Shown: positions 32,711-43,356, numbered from the stretch's first letter. The stretch: DNA of 64,000 nt from Chloroflexia bacterium SDU3-3 (GCA_009268125.1 WBOU01000005.1:411899-475898), one strand, 5' to 3'. Numbers and translations: made by a program. Notes: a model not told the origin generated them from the letters alone.

Positions 32711-34369
32711 CTACCTCCGCTGCTTGGCCAGGCTGGCGCGGGCCAGCTGCAGCCCCGAGCTAGCCTCATCGAGCGTGGGGTCGAGCTTCAGCGCGAACTC
32801 GAACGACTTGGCCGCATCGGCGGTGCGGTCGAGCTTCAGCTGGGCCAGGCCGTAGCGCGCCCAGCCGATCGCCGAGCGCGGGTCGAGCTTCAGCGACTCG
32901 CCCAGCTCTTTGTGGGCGCTCTTGAACTGGCCCTGGGCCATATGGATGTCGGCCAGCAGCCGCCACGCCTTCGAGTCGAGCTTATCGTAGCGCAGCGCGG
33001 TGGTGAGGCACTGCTCGGCCTCGCGGGTAAACCCGTTTTTAAACAGCAGCCCGCCGCGCTCGCGCCAGAGGCCAGGCGAGTTCGGCGTGTACGACAGCCC
33101 TTTGTCATAGGCATCCACCGCCTCGCGCGGGCGCATCATCGCCGTCAGGATCTCGCCCTTCACCTGGTAGAGCTGGCTGAACTCGTTGCGCCCCCCGGCG
33201 CGCTTCAGGCCCTGCTCCACATCGCCCAGCGCCTCCTGGTAGTGCCAGAGCTTCAGCCTCGCCCGCGCCATGTTCAGCCAGACCGCCGAGCCGGAGTCGC
33301 TGAGGGCGACCGCCTGACGGAAGCAGGCCAGCGCCTCGCGGGCCTCGCCCAGCTCCATATGCATCATGCCGCGCTCGTTCCATGTCTCGCGGTCGGCCCC
33401 CACCGCCTGCGTCCACACCGCCGTGTAGCGCTCGCCCTTGATCTTCATGCGCAGCTGCTGTAGATCGCGCTCGACATCCTGAAAGCGGATGTAGCGCTCG
33501 GTGGGCTGCTTGAGCAGGCAGCGCATGATGATCTCGCTGGCCGCCGGGTCGAGCAGCGGCTGGAACTCGCGGGGGTCGAGCGGGGTCTGGCCCTGGTGCA
33601 TGCGGATGATCGACTCGTCGTGGCGCGAGTCGAAGGGCAGCCTGCCGGTGAGCAGCTCGTAGAGCATGATCCCGAAGGCGTAGATATCGCTCCAGCTGTC
33701 GGGGCGCGGCGGGTGCTCGAATAGCTCGGGGGCCATGTAGGGCAGCGTGCCGCCGATGGTGGTGGCGAGCTTGCCGCGAAACACGGGCGAGGAGCGCTGC
33801 TTGCCATCGCCGCCGCCGCCATGGGCGCTGGGCAGCACGCGCGCTAGGCCAAAATCGGTAACCTTGGCCTGGCCATCGAGCGTCACCATGATGTTGTCGG
33901 GCTTGATGTCGCAGTGGATGATGCCCGCCTGCTCGACCGCGTAGCCCATGCCCCAGCAGATCTGGATGGCGTAGTCGAGTGCCTCGTGGGTGGAGAGGTG
34001 GCGCACCAGGGTGCGCAGCGGGCCGCCGTGCACGTACTCGGCGACGACATGGGGCTTGCCCAGAAAGTTCTTGAGATCGTAGGCCCGCACCACGTTGGGG
34101 TGGTGGCCAAGGCGCATCCATAGCTCGGATTCTGTGCTGAATCGGCTGATCGCCTCTTCATCCCACAGAAACTTGTTCTGGAACGTCTTGATCACCACGC
34201 GGCCACGGCGCTGGCGGTCGTAGGCGATGTAGACAATGCCCATGAACCCGCGCCGCACCTGCTCGATCTCGTAGCGCTGCTCAAGCGTATCGCCCACGTT
34301 GAACTCGCGGCCAAGCTCGACCCGAGCGCCTTTTTGGGGGCCATTCCTGGCGAACCAGCGTCGCATCAT
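32711..34369 (-). CDS. Ser/Thr protein kinase with C-terminal TPR repeats
   Basis: 552 aa; two adjacent ATGs (34369, 34366) follow AGAGG and either could be used. Kinase domain about 25-300: Lys in RVVIKTF, catalytic loop IIHCDIKPDNIM, VTDFGLA, GGTLPYMAPELFE and SDIYAFGIMLYELLTG. The Arg before the catalytic Asp is Cys (a non-RD kinase), and the glycine loop is partly lost (RRGFMGIVY). Five to six TPR units (about 340-550) likely bind partners or substrates. No transmembrane segment or extracellular sensor is present. An inverted repeat GAATCGT/ACGATTC lies at 34400-34421, just upstream. Confidence 0.92.
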   Translation of the reverse strand: MMRRWFARNGPQKGARVELGREFNVGDTLEQRYEIEQVRRGFMGIVYIAYDRQRRGRVVIKTFQNKFLWDEEAISRFSTESELWMRLGHHPNVVRAYDLKNFLGKPHVVAEYVHGGPLRTLVRHLSTHEALDYAIQICWGMGYAVEQAGIIHCDIKPDNIMVTLDGQAKVTDFGLARVLPSAHGGGGDGKQRSSPVFRGKLATTIGGTLPYMAPELFEHPPRPDSWSDIYAFGIMLYELLTGRLPFDSRHDESIIRMHQGQTPLDPREFQPLLDPAASEIIMRCLLKQPTERYIRFQDVERDLQQLRMKIKGERYTAVWTQAVGADRETWNERGMMHMELGEAREALACFRQAVALSDSGSAVWLNMARARLKLWHYQEALGDVEQGLKRAGGRNEFSQLYQVKGEILTAMMRPREAVDAYDKGLSYTPNSPGLWRERGGLLFKNGFTREAEQCLTTALRYDKLDSKAWRLLADIHMAQGQFKSAHKELGESLKLDPRSAIGWARYGLAQLKLDRTADAAKSFEFALKLDPTLDEASSGLQLARASLAKQRR

Positions 34370-34533
34370 AGCGCCTCTGTATGCGTTAAAACCAGCGTAG
34401 AATCGTATGATAACACGATTCCCATTCGTACTACGGGACATGGAAAGCGTGCAGCATACCACCTGCTGCTTCGTTTGGTTCAGGGGGCAAAAAAAGAGAT
34501 CAGAATGGCTTGGTAGAAATGACCGGGGAAAAA

Positions 34534-34586
34534 GCGGCCTGCGATCAGGCGAGAACATCTCAAAAGATTTATCTTCGCGAGGCCGC
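34534..34586 (-). terminator. Terminator of glpX (minus strand)
   Basis: Long-looped stem GCGGCCTCGCG / CGC-AGGCCGC, followed on the minus strand by TTTTTCCCC, about 50 bp after the glpX stop. Confidence 0.55.
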
Positions 34587-34636
34587 TCGTCACCCTACTT
34601 TCATCAAAAAACGATCATTTGGGCGCTTCTCGGGTA

Positions 34637-35641
34637 CTACTCCTCGCCCGCCAGATCGTCGTGCACATAGTCGAGCGCCGAGATCCGCATCAGCTTATCC
34701 CAGCGGTGGTGGCTCTCGATGTAGCGCGTGGTGCCCGAGGCCGAGCGCATCACCACCGAGGATGTGGTGGCCCCGCCGCTGAAGTAGCGCACGCCGCGCA
34801 GGAACTCGCCCTCGGTGATGCCGGTGGCGGCCACGAAGATATTCTCGCCGCTGGCTAGGTCGTCGGTGCGGTAGACCTTGGCGAGGTCGATCTGGCTGTC
34901 GGCGGCCAGCGCGCGCTCCTCGTCGTTGCGCGCCCAGGGGCGGCACTGGATCTCGCCGCCCAGGCACTTGAGGGCGCAGGCGGTGATCACGGCCTCGGGC
35001 GCGCCGCCGACGCCCATGAGCATGTCGGCAGGCGGGAAGTCGATAGCGGTCATGATCCCGGCGGCCACATCGCCGTGGAGGATCATCTTGATCCGCGCGC
35101 CGGTCTCGCGGATCTGGCGGATCAGGTCGCGGTGGCGCGGGCGGTCGAGCACCACCACGGTCACATCCTCCACGCGCTTGCCCAGGGCGCGGGCCACGCG
35201 GTGGATGTTGTCGCGCACCGGCGCGTCGATATCGACCGCGCCGCGCGCAGCCTCGCCCACCGCCAGCTTGTCCATATAGGCGATGCCCGACCAGGTGTAG
35301 AGCGAGCGGCGCTCGGCGATCGCCACCACCGCGATCGCGCCCGGCATACCCTCGGCCAGCAGCGTGGTGCCCTCCACCGGGTCCACGGCCACATCCACCT
35401 CGGGGCCTTCGCCGGTGCCCAGCTGCTCGCCGGTGTAGAGCATGGGGGCCTCATCCTTCTCGCCCTCGCCGATCACCACCGTGCCGCTCATGGGTATGTT
35501 GGCAAGGGCATAGCGCATGGCATCCACCGCTAGCTGGTCAGCGGCGTTCTTGTCGCCACGGCCCATCATGCGGCCCGCGCGCAGCGCCGCCATCTCGGTG
35601 GCACGCACCAGATCCATGCCCAGGTTCCGTTCGATTCGCAT
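34637..35641 (-). CDS. glpX: Class II fructose-1,6-bisphosphatase (GlpX)
   Basis: 334 aa. It removes the 1-phosphate of fructose 1,6-bisphosphate in gluconeogenesis, and possibly sedoheptulose 1,7-bisphosphate in carbon fixation. The start MRIERNLGMDLVRATEMAAL at 35641 has AGAGGAG upstream. Metal and substrate motifs are GRGDKNAADQLAVDAMR, VIGEGEKDEAPML, VDPVEGTTLLAEG and LMGVGGAPEAVI. The C-terminal GEFLRGVRYF and SVVMRSASGTTRYIE are typical. It is a stand-alone gene between the kinase gene and the groESL regulatory region. Confidence 0.96.
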   Translation of the reverse strand: MRIERNLGMDLVRATEMAALRAGRMMGRGDKNAADQLAVDAMRYALANIPMSGTVVIGEGEKDEAPMLYTGEQLGTGEGPEVDVAVDPVEGTTLLAEGMPGAIAVVAIAERRSLYTWSGIAYMDKLAVGEAARGAVDIDAPVRDNIHRVARALGKRVEDVTVVVLDRPRHRDLIRQIRETGARIKMILHGDVAAGIMTAIDFPPADMLMGVGGAPEAVITACALKCLGGEIQCRPWARNDEERALAADSQIDLAKVYRTDDLASGENIFVAATGITEGEFLRGVRYFSGGATTSSVVMRSASGTTRYIESHHRWDKLMRISALDYVHDDLAGEE

Positions 35642-35845
35642 AGCTCGCTCCTCTTCATCGATACAGCACAATGCGGCGAACAACGGTCATGTGTTGTGGG
35701 TGGGTGCTGGCGGCCTTTCTTTGCGGTGGTGGCGTGCTGGGGTGGTGCACAGGCGGCCAGCTGGGTGGGTTGTGTGGGCTAGTGTAGCATGGCTGTCTGC
35801 CGCTTTTCAATCGCCAAGATCATGGGGTTTCATTTTTTAGCGCAT

Positions 35846-36048
35846 TGGCGTTTTCGTGGTAGAACTGGTAAAACGGTCCCTTCAGCCCCTTCGTGTTTTG
35901 GCGTCTTGCTGGTAAACGAGCATGCATACGCCGCAGCGGTGCTTGCAGGGTCTATGTGTTCTGTCTGACACCGCTTCACATCATCGTAGCTTGCTGGTCT
36001 TCGTTCCCATTTGTCCCTTGGTGCCTTGGAGTCTTGGTGGTAAAACAT
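35846..36048. repeat. Two interspersed repeat units upstream of groESL
   Basis: CGTGTTTTGGCGTCTTGCTGG (about 35890) and CCCTTGGTGCCTTGGAGTCTTGGTGG (about 36016-36041) are diverged units of the dispersed family. Between and after them are two copies of a GCCGCAGCGGYGCTT motif (35930 and 36071). The remainder of the 35642-36092 gap shows no gene. Confidence 0.75.
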
Positions 36049-36092
36049 GCTGGTAAACGAGCACGCAGAGGCCGCAGCGGCGCTTATGTACA

Positions 36093-36119
36093 CTAGCGCT
36101 CTTTTCGCAAGAGTGCTAA
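36093..36119 (+). promoter_or_regulatory. CIRCE element 1 (degenerate left arm)
   Basis: CTAGCGCTC, 9 nt, GAGTGCTAA: the HrcA operator layout with two mismatches in the left arm and a perfect right arm. It lies just upstream of the groESL -35 box. Confidence 0.8.
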
Positions 36120-36127
36120 AATCCCCC

Positions 36128-36159
36128 TTGACAAATCCCCCGCTTCTGAGTAGTATAAA
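36128..36159 (+). promoter_or_regulatory. groESL promoter
   Basis: TTGACA (36128-36133) followed at 17 bp by TAGTAT (36151-36156), or at 20 bp by TATAAA (36154-36159). It lies between two CIRCE elements, 83-115 bp before the groES start. Confidence 0.7.
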
Positions 36160-36165
36160 CAACGG

Positions 36166-36192
36166 TTAGCACTCCCCTGTGCCGAGTGCTAA
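36166..36192 (+). promoter_or_regulatory. CIRCE element 2 (perfect)
   Basis: TTAGCACTC, 9 nt, GAGTGCTAA, the exact HrcA consensus, covering the expected transcription start of groESL. It implies heat-shock derepression by HrcA. Confidence 0.95.
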
Positions 36193-36241
36193 ACTCTCTT
36201 GTATCATCTGTGTACTCTACACTTCTAAGGAGGATGGAGCC

Positions 36242-36544
36242 ATGTCCGACTTCCGCATTCGGCCGCTGGGCGATCGCGTTGTCGTCAAGCCCGTGGAGCG
36301 CGAGGAGAAGACGAAGAGCGGCATCTTCTTGCCGGATACCGCGAGCAAAGAGCGCCCCATGGAGGGCAGCGTGCTGGCAGTTGGCGAGGGCCGCCGCGAC
36401 GACAGCGGGAAGCTCATCCCGATGAGCGTCCAGGTTGGCGACAAGATCGTGTTCGCGAAGTACGGCGGCACCGAGCTGAAGCTCGACGATGTCGAGTACC
36501 TGATCCTGGCCGAGAAGGACATCCTGGGCATCATTCAGGACTAA
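36242..36544 (+). CDS. groES: Co-chaperonin GroES
   Basis: 100 aa, the standard length for the heptameric cap of GroEL. The start [20 protein letters not shown], mobile loop [17 protein letters not shown], and the C-terminal [21 protein letters not shown] are all present. ATG 36242 has AAGGAGGA about 7 nt upstream; a longer frame from 36179 crosses the CIRCE region and is not used. It is in one operon with groEL, 93 bp downstream. Confidence 0.98.
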   Translation: MSDFRIRPLGDRVVVKPVEREEKTKSGIFLPDTASKERPMEGSVLAVGEGRRDDSGKLIPMSVQVGDKIVFAKYGGTELKLDDVEYLILAEKDILGIIQD

Positions 36545-36637
36545 GGCTCCCCAGCGCTGCATACCAGCGCCCCATTCCTGAATATATTCAGATCACGATT
36601 TCTCGTTTCTCACTTCTTTAGGAGGATAGACAGAGCT

Positions 36638-38275
<1,638 letters not shown>

Positions 38276-38289
38276 TCCCGCACCGCTTG

Positions 38290-38325
38290 GCAAGGCCCCC
38301 GCACAACGATGTGCGGGGGCCTTGC
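38290..38325 (+). terminator. Terminator of groESL
   Basis: 15-bp perfect stem GCAAGGCCCCCGCAC / GTGCGGGGGCCTTGC with a 6-nt loop, 14 bp after the groEL stop. No marked T-run follows. Confidence 0.75.
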
Positions 38326-38507
38326 TGTGCCTCGCGGCTAGATGGAATTTGCGACCTCAGCGCCTTTCGCTTTTCTAAAAAATGCGTTTTCCCTCATTTG
38401 CTACATTTCCTCTTGAGTAGTGCCCCATACCCACCACCACGCGCAGCTCAAAGCACAAAAAAAGAGGCAGCGCCTAGATGACGCCGCCTCGACCAGACCA
38501 GCCCGGC

Positions 38508-39023
38508 CTACACCAGCGGCGTGGTCGGCGGCGCGGGCGGGTAGCTTGTGGGCGTGTCAACCACCTTCTTGCCCGCGATCATCGCGCCGAACAGCCCGCC
38601 CAGCAGCGAGACCAGCAGGTTCAGCACGCCGAAGCATAGGCCCATCACCGGCCCCATCACGCCGACGATGCTCTGCATCTGCTCGGGCGAGACCTGCCCC
38701 GACATCTCCTGCCGCGACATCTCCTGCTCCATAATGGAGGAAAACTCGGGCATGCTTGCGACCATGCCAAAGGCAACGATCCAAAAGATCGCCCCGCCGA
38801 TCAGCGTGCCGACGCCAGCCACCGTGCCCGCCAGCACGCCCTGGCCAAGGCCCGCCTGCTCGGTCGCCCACTTCAGCGCGAAGTAGCCCGCCACGCCGCC
38901 CACCAGCAGCGCGCTGACCGGGCTGCACAGCAGCGAGCCAACGACCGGGATCCAAGAGACCGCCAACGTAACCACGATCCCAACAAGGCCGAAGATCAGG
39001 CCCGATTTCATCGTCGCCGACAT
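38508..39023 (-). CDS. Small membrane protein, four hydrophobic helices
   Basis: 171 aa, function not recognised. Hydrophobic segments lie at about 8-26, 32-50, 62-88 and 118-148 (GLIFGLVGIVVTLAVSWIPVV; VLAGTVAGVGTLIGGAIFW; GPVMGLCFGVLNLLVSLLGG). A polar Met/Gln/Glu-rich loop (about 95-115) separates the last two. The glycine pattern resembles small DUF-type membrane proteins of the DUF5518/Yip1 kind, but this is not firm. The C-terminal tail is Pro/Thr-rich (TSYPPAPPTTPLV). It follows the lipoprotein gene by 48 bp on the same strand. Confidence 0.7.
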   Translation of the reverse strand: MSATMKSGLIFGLVGIVVTLAVSWIPVVGSLLCSPVSALLVGGVAGYFALKWATEQAGLGQGVLAGTVAGVGTLIGGAIFWIVAFGMVASMPEFSSIMEQEMSRQEMSGQVSPEQMQSIVGVMGPVMGLCFGVLNLLVSLLGGLFGAMIAGKKVVDTPTSYPPAPPTTPLV

Positions 39024-39071
39024 AGATTCTGCTCCTCACTATTGCTCTGGGGCGCAGGCCGCGCCCTGGGG

Positions 39072-39770
39072 CTACTGCTTTTTCCGCGTGTGCTGCGGCT
39101 CGACCGCCAGATTATCGAACACGGCTGTGACATCGGCAGTCGCAAAGGTGTTGACGCCGAGCGCCACATCGCCGCTAGCAAAGGTGGCATCCGAGGCCTG
39201 GCCCAGCAGCTCGCCGTTCAGGTAGAGGCTGATCAGGTCGCCCTGGGCCACCACCCGCAGTCGGTTGGGGCCGCCGCGCGTGTCGATGGTGGGCCAGTTA
39301 GTCCACTCGATCAGCGCGCGCCACGCGCCGCCCTCGCGCACATCTAGGCTGTAGAAGCCATCGCTGGAGATGCTGGCCATGTAGAAGTTCTGCTCATCCT
39401 GCTGCCGAAAGATCAGGCCGGCGGCGGTGGCGGGCGTACCGCGCGGGAAGCTGACATCCACATCCAGCGCGCCATCGGCCAGCGGGCCGCCCACTAGGCT
39501 GCGCACCAGCAGCTGCGGCTTGCGCACGGTGATGCGGTAGGTGCCATCCGCGCACGCGAACAGAGCGCTCTCGGTCGCGCCGGTGCGCAGCGCCAGGTGG
39601 GTAGGGTCGTCGAATAGCTCGCGCATAGCTGCGAGCGGCACAGGCGTGGCACTGGGCGCGGGCGTGGCGCTGGGCGCGAGCGTGGGCAGCGCGTCGGGCG
39701 CGGGGCCGAGCGCGCAGCCACCCAGCGCCACGGCCAGCAGCGCCACCACGCTAGCGGCCCAGCACCGCAC
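39072..39770 (-). CDS. Lipoprotein with concanavalin-like beta-sandwich domain
   Basis: 232 aa from a GTG at 39770, giving a standard lipoprotein signal: M-R-C-W, hydrophobic core ASVVALLAVA, lipobox LGGC at residues 16-19. A longer start (ATG 39812) would add 14 mostly basic residues and is possible. A Pro/Ala/Thr linker (PSATPAPSATPVP) precedes a beta-rich domain with AGLIFRQQDEQNFYMASISS, WPTIDTRGGPNRLRVVAQG and ISLYLNGELLGQ, typical of LamG/3-keto-disaccharide-hydrolase-like lectin folds. It probably binds a polysaccharide. It overlaps the 3' end of hisC by 20 bp, so coupling is likely. Confidence 0.75.
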   Translation of the reverse strand: MRCWAASVVALLAVALGGCALGPAPDALPTLAPSATPAPSATPVPLAAMRELFDDPTHLALRTGATESALFACADGTYRITVRKPQLLVRSLVGGPLADGALDVDVSFPRGTPATAAGLIFRQQDEQNFYMASISSDGFYSLDVREGGAWRALIEWTNWPTIDTRGGPNRLRVVAQGDLISLYLNGELLGQASDATFASGDVALGVNTFATADVTAVFDNLAVEPQHTRKKQ

Positions 39771-40821
39771 GCAGCGCCGCGAAGAACCGCTGGTTCTCCT
39801 CCTCCAGCCCATAGGACACCCGGATGAAGCCCTCGACACCCCAGCCGGAGAGCGGCGTGACCGTGAAGCCGCGCTCCATCAGCGCGCCGGTGACGGCCAT
39901 GTCGTCACCCACGTGGAAGGCCACAAAGTTGGTGGCGCTGGGGATCGGTTCCAGGCCCATGGCGGCCAGCTCGGCGGCGAAGGCGGCGCGGCAGGCGCTG
40001 GTGTGCTGGCGGCTGCGGGCCACATGTGGCTCATCGTCGATGGCGGCCAGGCCAGCAGCCTGCGACAGCAGGTTCACATTGAAGGTCGGGCGGGCGCGCT
40101 CTAGGTAGCCGATCAGGTCGGGGTGGGCGAAGGCGTAGCCCAGACGCAGCCCGGCCAGGCCGTAGATCTTGGCGAAGGTGCGCAGCACGATCAGGTTCCT
40201 ACGCCCGGCGCGCAGCTCGGCCAGGGTGTCGGGGTAGTCGTCGCGCTCCACGAACTCCACGTAGGCCTCATCCACCACCACCAGCACATCCTCGGGCACG
40301 GCGTCCAGCAGGCGGCGCAGCTCGGCGGCGCTGCTGGTGGTGCCGGTGGGGTTGTTGGGGTTGCACACGAAGATCAGTCGGGTGCGCTCGGTGACGGCGG
40401 CGGCCATGGCGTCCAGGTCGTGGGCGAAGTCGCGCAGCGGCACGCAGATGGCGGTCGCGCCCATCTCCAGGGTGCGCAGGTAGTAGCTGATAAAGCTGCC
40501 CAGCGCCATCACGGCCTCGTCGCCCTCGCGCAGCAGGGCCAGGCACAGCAGGAACACGGCCTCGTCGGAGCCGTTGGTGCACATCACCTGCTCGGGCGAA
40601 AGCTCGAACTTCTCGGCCAGGCGCTGGCGCAGCGCCAGCGAGCCAGCGTCGGGGTAGCGGTAGACATTGGCCGCCGCCGCCTGGATGGCCTCGATGGCGC
40701 GCGGCGAGGGGCCGAGCGGGTTCTCGTTCGACGAGAGCTTGGTCATCCCGGCGGGCTGTTTGGCGATCAGCTTGGTAGGCTTGTAGGGCGGCAGGTGCTC
40801 GATATATGGCTTGAAGTGCAT
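39751..40821 (-). CDS. hisC: Histidinol-phosphate aminotransferase
   Basis: 356-aa fold-type I PLP enzyme. It transaminates imidazole-acetol phosphate with glutamate to give histidinol phosphate. The start MHFKPYIEHLPPYKPTKLIA at 40821 has GGGGGA upstream. Signatures are KLSSNENPLGPSP, VCNPNNPTGT, VVDEAYVEF, and the PLP lysine in LRTFAKIYGLAGLRLGY. It is isolated from other his genes. Members of this family can also act on phenylalanine or tyrosine, so histidine synthesis is the default call. Confidence 0.92.
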   Translation of the reverse strand: MHFKPYIEHLPPYKPTKLIAKQPAGMTKLSSNENPLGPSPRAIEAIQAAAANVYRYPDAGSLALRQRLAEKFELSPEQVMCTNGSDEAVFLLCLALLREGDEAVMALGSFISYYLRTLEMGATAICVPLRDFAHDLDAMAAAVTERTRLIFVCNPNNPTGTTSSAAELRRLLDAVPEDVLVVVDEAYVEFVERDDYPDTLAELRAGRRNLIVLRTFAKIYGLAGLRLGYAFAHPDLIGYLERARPTFNVNLLSQAAGLAAIDDEPHVARSRQHTSACRAAFAAELAAMGLEPIPSATNFVAFHVGDDMAVTGALMERGFTVTPLSGWGVEGFIRVSYGLEEENQRFFAALRAVLGR

Positions 40822-40897
40822 GACATCCCCCAGATCGGTGAATAGATCGCGGCCTGCCCAGTATACCAGATCGCCACCCGCAGCCACGGCACATGGG

Positions 40898-40965
40898 ATT
40901 CTTTACCACGAAGACACGAAGGCGCGAGGGATTTTACCACCAAGGCTCCAAGGGAGAAGAGGGGG
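40898..40965. repeat. Interspersed 'CACGAAGACACGAAGGCGCG / ACCACCAAGGCTCCAAGG' repeat
   Basis: One unit of the dispersed family in the gap between divergent hisC and the YesL-like gene. Confidence 0.88.
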
Positions 40966-41065
40966 AAGAAATAATCGAAAACATCTTGCGAGAGCGATAC
41001 GCTAACCAGCGGGAAAAATAAGCATGCTATAATTTCTCGCATCCGAATCAGCAAAGGTGCATACT

Positions 41066-41836
41066 ATGTTTCGAGTCGTCTGGAAATCGATCAAAGATGT
41101 CTTTGACGAGATGTTTCTGATGATCCTCACCAACCTGCTGTGGTGCGCGATCTCCGCCCCGCTGCTCGGGCTGGCGGCCTACGCGGCCATCCAGGGCGCG
41201 GCATTGCCCGCCACCATCCTGGCCATGCTGGGCGTGCTGCCGCTTGGCCCGGCCAACGCGGGCATCTACACCATCGCCCAACGCGCCACCGAGGGCCGCA
41301 CCAGCAAGGTCAGCATGTTCTTCGCCGCCATGCGCGAGCACGCCGTGTTCTCGTGGAAGATCTACGGCGCGTGGATGGCTGGCCTGATCACCATTCTGTT
41401 CAACTACACCTTCTACCGCGACTGGAACAGCGGCGCTGGCGCATTCATGCAGGTGCTGTTCATCTACATGTTCTTCATCTGGCTGGCCTTCCTGATCTAC
41501 CTTGGCCCGCTGATGCTGCTGCAGAGCGACAAGCGGCTGCGCACGGTGGCCCGCAACGCTGCCCTGATGACCTTTGGCAGGCCGATCTTCACGCTGGTGA
41601 CGCTGGTGATGATGGTGGCGATCAGCATTCTGGCCATGATCCCGGGCCTCATCCTGCTGCCCGGCCTCATCCTGTTCGCGCTGCTGTCGGTGTGGGGGTT
41701 CAACGCCACCAACCGCCTGATCGAGGAGGCCGAGGAGCGCCGACGGAAGGCCGAGGAGGAGGCCGCCGCCGCAGCCGGAAGCGCCAACTACAGCAACGAG
41801 AAGGGCCGAGGCGGCCAGGTGCGCCCGCGAGATTGA
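41066..41836 (+). CDS. YesL-like (DUF624) membrane protein
   Basis: 256 aa with about five to six membrane helices (about 18-70, 95-150 and 175-220). The N-terminal FRVVWKSIKDVFDEMFLMILTN, LGPANAGIYTIAQRATEGR and LMTFGRPIFTLVTLV patterns fit the YesL family, found beside carbohydrate ABC transporters in Firmicutes; the role is unknown. The tail is charged, with a coiled-coil EEAEERRRKAEEEAAAAAG. ATG 41066 has AAAGG 8 nt upstream. A TGC-TATAAT extended -10 box lies at 41025-41033, giving a leader of about 26 nt. Confidence 0.82.
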   Translation: MFRVVWKSIKDVFDEMFLMILTNLLWCAISAPLLGLAAYAAIQGAALPATILAMLGVLPLGPANAGIYTIAQRATEGRTSKVSMFFAAMREHAVFSWKIYGAWMAGLITILFNYTFYRDWNSGAGAFMQVLFIYMFFIWLAFLIYLGPLMLLQSDKRLRTVARNAALMTFGRPIFTLVTLVMMVAISILAMIPGLILLPGLILFALLSVWGFNATNRLIEEAEERRRKAEEEAAAAAGSANYSNEKGRGGQVRPRD

Positions 41837-42036
41837 GACCAAGTTGTAACGATTAGCCCCCTAGCAGATCGCAGTACAATAGAGCCACATTCGCCCGATC
41901 ACACCGCGCCAGCGCCGCGCCAAGCGCCAGAGCAGCAGAGCGCCCCGTGGGGCAGCGGGCCGACCGCGTCGCGCCGCCCGCCAGCAGCCTGGCCGCCGCC
42001 CAGCAGCGGACGATCACGCACATCAGGAGTGCCGCA

Positions 42037-43356
42037 ATGCCCACCACCACCCTCACGCTCGACTGGCGGAAGACTCTGATCGCGGCAGCCGCGCTGGCAT
42101 GCGCCCTGCTGGCCGCGCTGTTCCTGCTGCGTGGCACCACCGCCCACGCCCAGGGCCAGATCAAGCTGGAGATCGAGAAGACGCTGGAAGGAAGCGACCT
42201 CATCCGCGTCGGCCAGGAGATGACCTTCACGATCACCATCCGCAACACCGGCACCATCTCCGTCACCAAGCTGCCGCTGCTCGACCGCTACAACAGCGGC
42301 ATCCTGCAGCTGGTGCGCACCAGCCCCGACTACTCCTCGCACGACACCGCCGCCAGCGAGATCCACTGGACCGACCTGACCACCGATACGCTGTTCGGGC
42401 CGCTGGCCCCCGGCGACACCATCAAGGTCACCACGGTGTTCCGCGCCATCCACGCCGCCCCCGAGACGGTGAACTACGCCGAGATCGGCGCTGCCGAGGG
42501 CATGAGCGGCGAGAGCGGCGGCGGCGAGAACGACCAAGACGCGGGCGGTGCCGAGGGTGGGCACGTCATCCTCACCAAGGGCCTGGCCCCCGGCCAGACG
42601 CCGATGGTGGGCAAGCCGATCACCTTCACCATCAGCATCCGCAACGACGGCGGGGCCGATCTGGTGAAGATCCCCGTGACCGACACCTTCAAGCCCGACT
42701 ACCTGGCCTTCATCAGCAGCGAGCCTGCGCCATCCAGCGTCAGCGCCAACCAGCTGGTGTGGGATGATGTGCTACCGCTGGTGGGCCTCACGCGGCTGCG
42801 CCCGAACGAGGTGATCACCCTCACCACGGTCTACACCGCGCTGAAGGAGTTCGACGGCACCGGCATCAACGAGGTCGGCTCCTCGGGCACCGAGGACGAG
42901 TTCCAGAACGCTGTGGATGCGCCCAAGCAGGATGAGGTGCCCGTGCGGATCATCGGCGACGCCTCGGCAGCGCCCACCGCAGCGCCCACCGCCACCCCGG
43001 AGGCCACCGCCACCGCCACGCCCAGCCGCAGCACCGGCGGCGGCGACGATGACGACGACGAGGACAGCACGCCCACCCCCACGGCGGCACTCACCGCCAC
43101 GCCGCTGGCGATCACGGCCACCGCTGTGGCCACCGATACAGCGGGCATCACCGCCACCCCGGCGGCGAGCGCCACCGCCGAGATCACCGCCACCGCTGTG
43201 GCGGGCAGCACCCCAACGGCCACCGCCGTGATCCCGGCGCGGCTGCCGGTGTCGGGCGGCGGCGAGGCGAGCTACGCGCCCTGGCTGCTGCTGGCCACGC
43301 TGCTGCTGGGCGGCGGCGCGCTGGCCTACCGCACCGCGCGGCGCGGCAGCCGCTAG
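42037..43356 (+). CDS. Cell-surface protein with two DUF11 repeats and C-terminal anchor
   Basis: 439 aa; ATG 42037 follows AGGAG. A signal sequence or anchor (about 10-34) is followed by two DUF11-type beta repeats (about 38-160 and 175-310) with ITIRNTGTISVTKLPLLDRY and ISIRNDGGADLVKIPVTDTF. A low-complexity Thr/Ala/Pro stalk with a DDDDDDED stretch (about 320-410) ends in LPVSGG, a membrane helix (WLLLATLLLGGGALAY) and RTARRGSR, the layout of a sorting signal but with S in place of T of LPxTG. It is probably displayed on the envelope. No sortase is in the window. Confidence 0.85.
   Translation: MPTTTLTLDWRKTLIAAAALACALLAALFLLRGTTAHAQGQIKLEIEKTLEGSDLIRVGQEMTFTITIRNTGTISVTKLPLLDRYNSGILQLVRTSPDYSSHDTAASEIHWTDLTTDTLFGPLAPGDTIKVTTVFRAIHAAPETVNYAEIGAAEGMSGESGGGENDQDAGGAEGGHVILTKGLAPGQTPMVGKPITFTISIRNDGGADLVKIPVTDTFKPDYLAFISSEPAPSSVSANQLVWDDVLPLVGLTRLRPNEVITLTTVYTALKEFDGTGINEVGSSGTEDEFQNAVDAPKQDEVPVRIIGDASAAPTAAPTATPEATATATPSRSTGGGDDDDDEDSTPTPTAALTATPLAITATAVATDTAGITATPAASATAEITATAVAGSTPTATAVIPARLPVSGGGEASYAPWLLLATLLLGGGALAYRTARRGSR

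Noticed and set aside
36179..36241. 21-residue N-terminal extension of GroES
   Set aside because: It overlaps the CIRCE operator; the conserved GroES length begins at 36242 after AAGGAGGA.
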